This document shows positions 5,083-7,496 of a DNA stretch of 7,496 nucleotides, one piece after another (the stretch's first letter is position 1; each line of letters opens with the position of its first letter). This stretch comes from Actinomycetota bacterium (GTDB taxonomy: Bacteria; Actinomycetota; Acidimicrobiia; Spongiisociales; UBA11373). The stretch spans positions 1-7,496 of the forward strand of contig JAUYIV010000124.1 of NCBI GenBank assembly GCA_030688105.1. Direction: 5' to 3'. The position numbers were made by a program, and so were the translations under genes. A model generated the notes under the pieces. It saw nothing but the letters and a program-made list of their open reading frames with translations. It did no database searches and was not told the origin of the DNA.

Positions 5083-5909
5083 ACACCCTCGACGACCGTA
5101 TGCACGAGGCCGCCGACGAGATTCTGCGAGCCGCTACGACGATCCCGACGCGTCCCACGGTCGCCCACCGAAGCCAATTCTTCGGACGTGCGGCCGGCTG
5201 GACCGCTGCGGGAATCGCCGTGGCCGCTCTCGTAGCCGTCCCACTCTGGCTCCGTGCCCTTGGCGATGACGCCGGGAAGACACCGTTCGGAGGTGAGGCG
5301 CCTTCGTCTACCACCGTACCCAGTGACGGGCCAGGGAGGGTCACCGACGAAGAGTTCGCCGTCGCTCAAGGGGCTCCGGTCCCCGATCTCATCCCCGGCT
5401 CCGCGACCCTCGTCGCCACCATCGAGCAGGAAGGGTTCGGGTGGCTCAGCCTGTACACCTACGAGGCCGACTTCTCCCTGAACGGAGAGCCCGACGACGA
5501 GACCGCCGACCGTTGGTACTGCGTCACCGCATTCGGTGACATGGCCTACGCCCAGGAGTTCGACGGCAAGCCGCTCCGCTTGGGTGCCGGTGGGTCGTGT
5601 GGGCCGACGGCCGAGCACTTTGAGTTCGGGCTCGAGGCGGGGAGTGTCTGCGTGCCACTAGTCGAGTCGATGTTCGCACTGTACGGTCTCGACGCCACGG
5701 TGACCACGGTGACCTTCACGATGACCGACGGCAAGGCCGTCGAGGTCGAGCCCGTCAACGGAGCGGTCCTGTTCGCTTGGCACGGTTCCCGAGGACTGGC
5801 GGCCGTCGACCTCGATGACGATGCGGATCGCGGACTGCAGTGGCGCGTGGCCGAGCTGATTGCGTCGTACGGGACGCCGTTCATGAGCCATCCCTGCTCG
5901 AACGCCTAG
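5079..5909 (+). CDS. Single-pass membrane protein, possible partner (anti-sigma-like) of the ECF sigma factor
   Basis: I do not recognise a named family. The 276 residues comprise a short cytoplasmic N-terminus (1-37, with the charged helix LDDRMHEAADEILRAAT), one membrane segment (about 38-60, rich in Ala/Val/Ile), a Pro/Ser/Thr/Gly linker (about 66-90) and an exported domain of about 185 residues. The exported part has four cysteines (148, 174, 191, 273), enough for two disulfides, and many acidic residues. Arg31 and Arg37 just before the membrane segment favour an N-inside orientation. It overlaps the sigma gene by 4 bases and has a GAGGAG Shine-Dalgarno (5068-5073). Position and topology suggest it holds or senses for the sigma factor, but no zinc-binding HxxxCxxC anti-sigma motif is present, so the role is inference. 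It ends 44 bases from the convergent ispG stop. Confidence 0.7.
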   Translation: MNTLDDRMHEAADEILRAATTIPTRPTVAHRSQFFGRAAGWTAAGIAVAALVAVPLWLRALGDDAGKTPFGGEAPSSTTVPSDGPGRVTDEEFAVAQGAPVPDLIPGSATLVATIEQEGFGWLSLYTYEADFSLNGEPDDETADRWYCVTAFGDMAYAQEFDGKPLRLGAGGSCGPTAEHFEFGLEAGSVCVPLVESMFALYGLDATVTTVTFTMTDGKAVEVEPVNGAVLFAWHGSRGLAAVDLDDDADRGLQWRVAELIASYGTPFMSHPCSNA

Positions 5910-5926
5910 GTTGAGCCACCTGGAGG

Positions 5927-5949
5927 GGGCAACGGGCAACGGGCAACGG
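5927..5949 (+). repeat. Perfect GGGCAAC heptamer array between convergent genes
   Basis: Three identical GGGCAAC units (5927-5947) and a partial GG fill more than half of the 44-base gap between two convergent stop codons. No intrinsic terminator is seen in this gap on either strand. The left boundary GGAGGGGGCAACGG (5922-5935) is identical to 3535-3548 at the right end of the REP-like element, a 14-bp direct repeat in the same orientation. Confidence 0.8.
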
Positions 5950-5953
5950 AAAG

Positions 5954-7162
5954 CTATTCCCCCCGGGCGATGCGCGTCACCCGCGCCCGGCGCTCTGCCA
6001 CGTGGTCGGCATCGCCCTGGACGGCCAGCAGCTCAGCCGCGGCCTCCTCGGCCATCTGCTCGGCGGTGGAGTCTGCCGCGGCGAGCCGGGCCTCCACTCC
6101 CTCCGACGCCAACCGGCGGGCCTCATCGAGGAGGGCTTCCACCATCTCGGATTCCGGAACCACACGCACGACGCTGCCCTTGATGAACAGGTGGCCCTTT
6201 CCCCGTCCGGCGGCGATGCCGATGTCCGCCTCCCGCGCTTCGCCGGGGCCGTTCACCACGCAGCCCATCACCGCCACCTGAATCGGCAGCTTCTCGGCCT
6301 CGAGCACGCGCTGTGCCTCCGCGGCCACGGCCATCACGTCGATCTCGGCGCGGCCGCAGGACGGACAGGCGATGAGATCGAGCCCGGCACGCTCCCGCAG
6401 GCCGAGCTGCTCGAGCAGCTTCCTGCCGGCTTCGGCTTCTTCGACCGGGTTGGCCGTGAGCGAGAAGCGGATGGTGTCCCCGATTCCTTCGAGCAGGAGG
6501 GTGGCGATGCCCGCCACCGACTTCATCAGCCCCGACGGCGGCGGTCCCGCCTCGGTCACCCCGAGGTGTAGCGGGTAGTCGATTCGGTCGGCGAGCAGGC
6601 GGTACGACTCGACCATCGACGGCACGTGGCTGTGCTTGACGGAGATCTTGATGTCGTGGAAATCGACCTCCTCGAGGAGGCGGATCTCATGCAAAGCCGA
6701 CTCGACCAGGGCCGCAGGGACCGGGGCGCCGTGCTTTTCGAGAAGGTCCTTGTCGAGGGACCCGGCATTCACCCCGACTCGAATCGGCACACCTCGCTCC
6801 CCCGCGGCGATCGCCACCTCTTTGATGTGCACCGGATTCCGGATGTTCCCCGGGTTGAGCCGAAGGCCTTGGACCCCCGCCTCGAGGGCGGCGAGGGCGA
6901 GGCGGTACTGAAAATGGATGTCGGCGATGATCGGCACCGGTGACCGGGGAACGATCTCCGCCAGGCCGGCCGCCGCCTCGGCGTCATTGCAGGTGATCCG
7001 AACGATGTCGGCGCCGGCTCCCTTCAAGGCGTAGACCTGGGCGAGTGTCCCGTCGACGTCGGCAGTCTTCGTGGTCGTCATCGATTGCACGCTCACCGGA
7101 GCCCCTCCGCCCACGGGAACCGAACCGACCATGAGGGCGCGGGTCTTTCGACGCTCGATCAT
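5954..7162 (-). CDS. ispG: 4-hydroxy-3-methylbut-2-en-1-yl diphosphate synthase (IspG/GcpE)
   Basis: IspG catalyses the penultimate step of the MEP pathway, reducing methylerythritol cyclodiphosphate to HMBPP with a [4Fe-4S] cluster in the cytoplasm. The 402-residue protein starts MIERRKTRALMVGSVPVGG, with SVQSMTTT at 24-31, IADIHFQYRLAL at 79-90 and RLNPGNI at 101-107. The cluster ligands are in CPSC (Cys266, Cys269), MGCVVNGPGE (Cys301) and the following Glu308, matching the E. coli spacing. It is about 30 residues longer than the E. coli enzyme because of an Ala/Glu/Arg-rich C-terminal tail (about 350-402). The ATG overlaps the upstream protease stop by 4 bases (ATGA); no Shine-Dalgarno is visible, so translation is probably coupled. 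An rseP-ispG order, usually after dxr, is common in Actinobacteria. Confidence 0.97.
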   Translation of the reverse strand: MIERRKTRALMVGSVPVGGGAPVSVQSMTTTKTADVDGTLAQVYALKGAGADIVRITCNDAEAAAGLAEIVPRSPVPIIADIHFQYRLALAALEAGVQGLRLNPGNIRNPVHIKEVAIAAGERGVPIRVGVNAGSLDKDLLEKHGAPVPAALVESALHEIRLLEEVDFHDIKISVKHSHVPSMVESYRLLADRIDYPLHLGVTEAGPPPSGLMKSVAGIATLLLEGIGDTIRFSLTANPVEEAEAGRKLLEQLGLRERAGLDLIACPSCGRAEIDVMAVAAEAQRVLEAEKLPIQVAVMGCVVNGPGEAREADIGIAAGRGKGHLFIKGSVVRVVPESEMVEALLDEARRLASEGVEARLAAADSTAEQMAEEAAAELLAVQGDADHVAERRARVTRIARGE

Positions 7163-7496
7163 CGGAGGGTGAAGGGGTTGGTGATATCGAGGTATATGGC
7201 GAGCACGCCGAGCAGCACCATGAAGAGGACGACCGCGGCCGCCACCGGGATTAGCTTCCGGACGTCTGCCGGCCGGCCGCGGATCTTCTCGTAGACCGCC
7301 ACCGAGAAGTGACCCCCGTCGAGTGGGTAAACCGGTATCACATTGAACAACCCGACGAAGACGTTGATGAGCGCGACCAGCTCGAGCGTGAACGCGATGC
7401 CGAGCTGCTGGGTCTCCGCGCCGATCCGGATCAGCCCGATCGGGCTCGCCGGACGGATCTTGTTGATCGACTCGGTGTCGCCCAAAACGGTGGCCA
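7159..7496 (-). CDS. rseP: Site-2 zinc metalloprotease, M50 family (RseP/Rip1), C-terminal part
   Basis: Intramembrane proteases of this family cut membrane-bound anti-sigma factors and other single-pass proteins. The last 111 or so residues are present; the N-terminal HExxH zinc site and the PDZ domain are beyond the right edge. The visible part has SPIGLIRIGAETQQLG, then a membrane segment running into LFNVIPVYPLDGGH. The Asp in its LDGGH is the conserved third zinc ligand of the family. A last membrane segment, LIPVAAAVVLFMVLLGVLAIYL, precedes the end DITNPFTLR. The stop overlaps the ispG start by 4 bases. The reading frame is open to the window edge, so the TTG at 7485 is not a real start. 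A link to the nearby sigma/membrane-protein pair is conceivable but unproven. Confidence 0.93.
   Translation of the reverse strand, partial: ATVLGDTESINKIRPASPIGLIRIGAETQQLGIAFTLELVALINVFVGLFNVIPVYPLDGGHFSVAVYEKIRGRPADVRKLIPVAAAVVLFMVLLGVLAIYLDITNPFTLR

Overview
The window is high-GC bacterial DNA that looks actinobacterial. The order rseP-ispG ... proS ... rimP-nusA resembles the dxr/rip1/gcpE-proS-rimP-nusA neighbourhood known from Actinobacteria. NusA ends in an Ala/Glu/Val-rich tail, and the regulatory genes (a TipAL-type MerR protein and a small ECF sigma factor paired with a membrane protein) are actinobacterial in style. I cannot name a genus; an uncultured Acidimicrobiia-like lineage would fit but is a guess.

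Layout. Minus strand, read right to left: the end of a site-2 protease of the RseP/Rip1 family (7159-7496, cut by the window edge), then ispG of the MEP isoprenoid pathway (5954-7162, 4-bp overlap). After a plus-strand block come proS (1699-3411), and then, behind its own promoter-like site and a terminator-like leader hairpin, rimP (1060-1551) and nusA (1-1063, C-terminus beyond the window, 4-bp overlap). These are housekeeping genes for envelope stress or signal proteolysis, isoprenoid synthesis, tRNA charging, 30S maturation and transcription elongation.

Between ispG and proS lies a module of opposite orientation (about 3550-5920, plus strand). It has a TipAL-type MerR regulator with a textbook MerR promoter (19-bp spacer holding a perfect dyad) and a probable leaderless start. 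A two-gene operon follows: an ECF sigma factor and a single-pass membrane protein that may be its partner.

The intergenic DNA of this module is unusual. It holds several short tandem arrays with a strict 7-base period, all fitting GGGNNNC on one strand or the other, plus a two-hairpin REP-like palindromic element in front of proS. A 14-bp direct repeat occurs near both ends of the module. The points most worth a second look are the GGGNNNC heptamer family, the internal Shine-Dalgarno start in the TipAL-like gene that would give a stand-alone drug-binding domain, the MerR promoter, and the terminator-like hairpin in the rimP-nusA leader.
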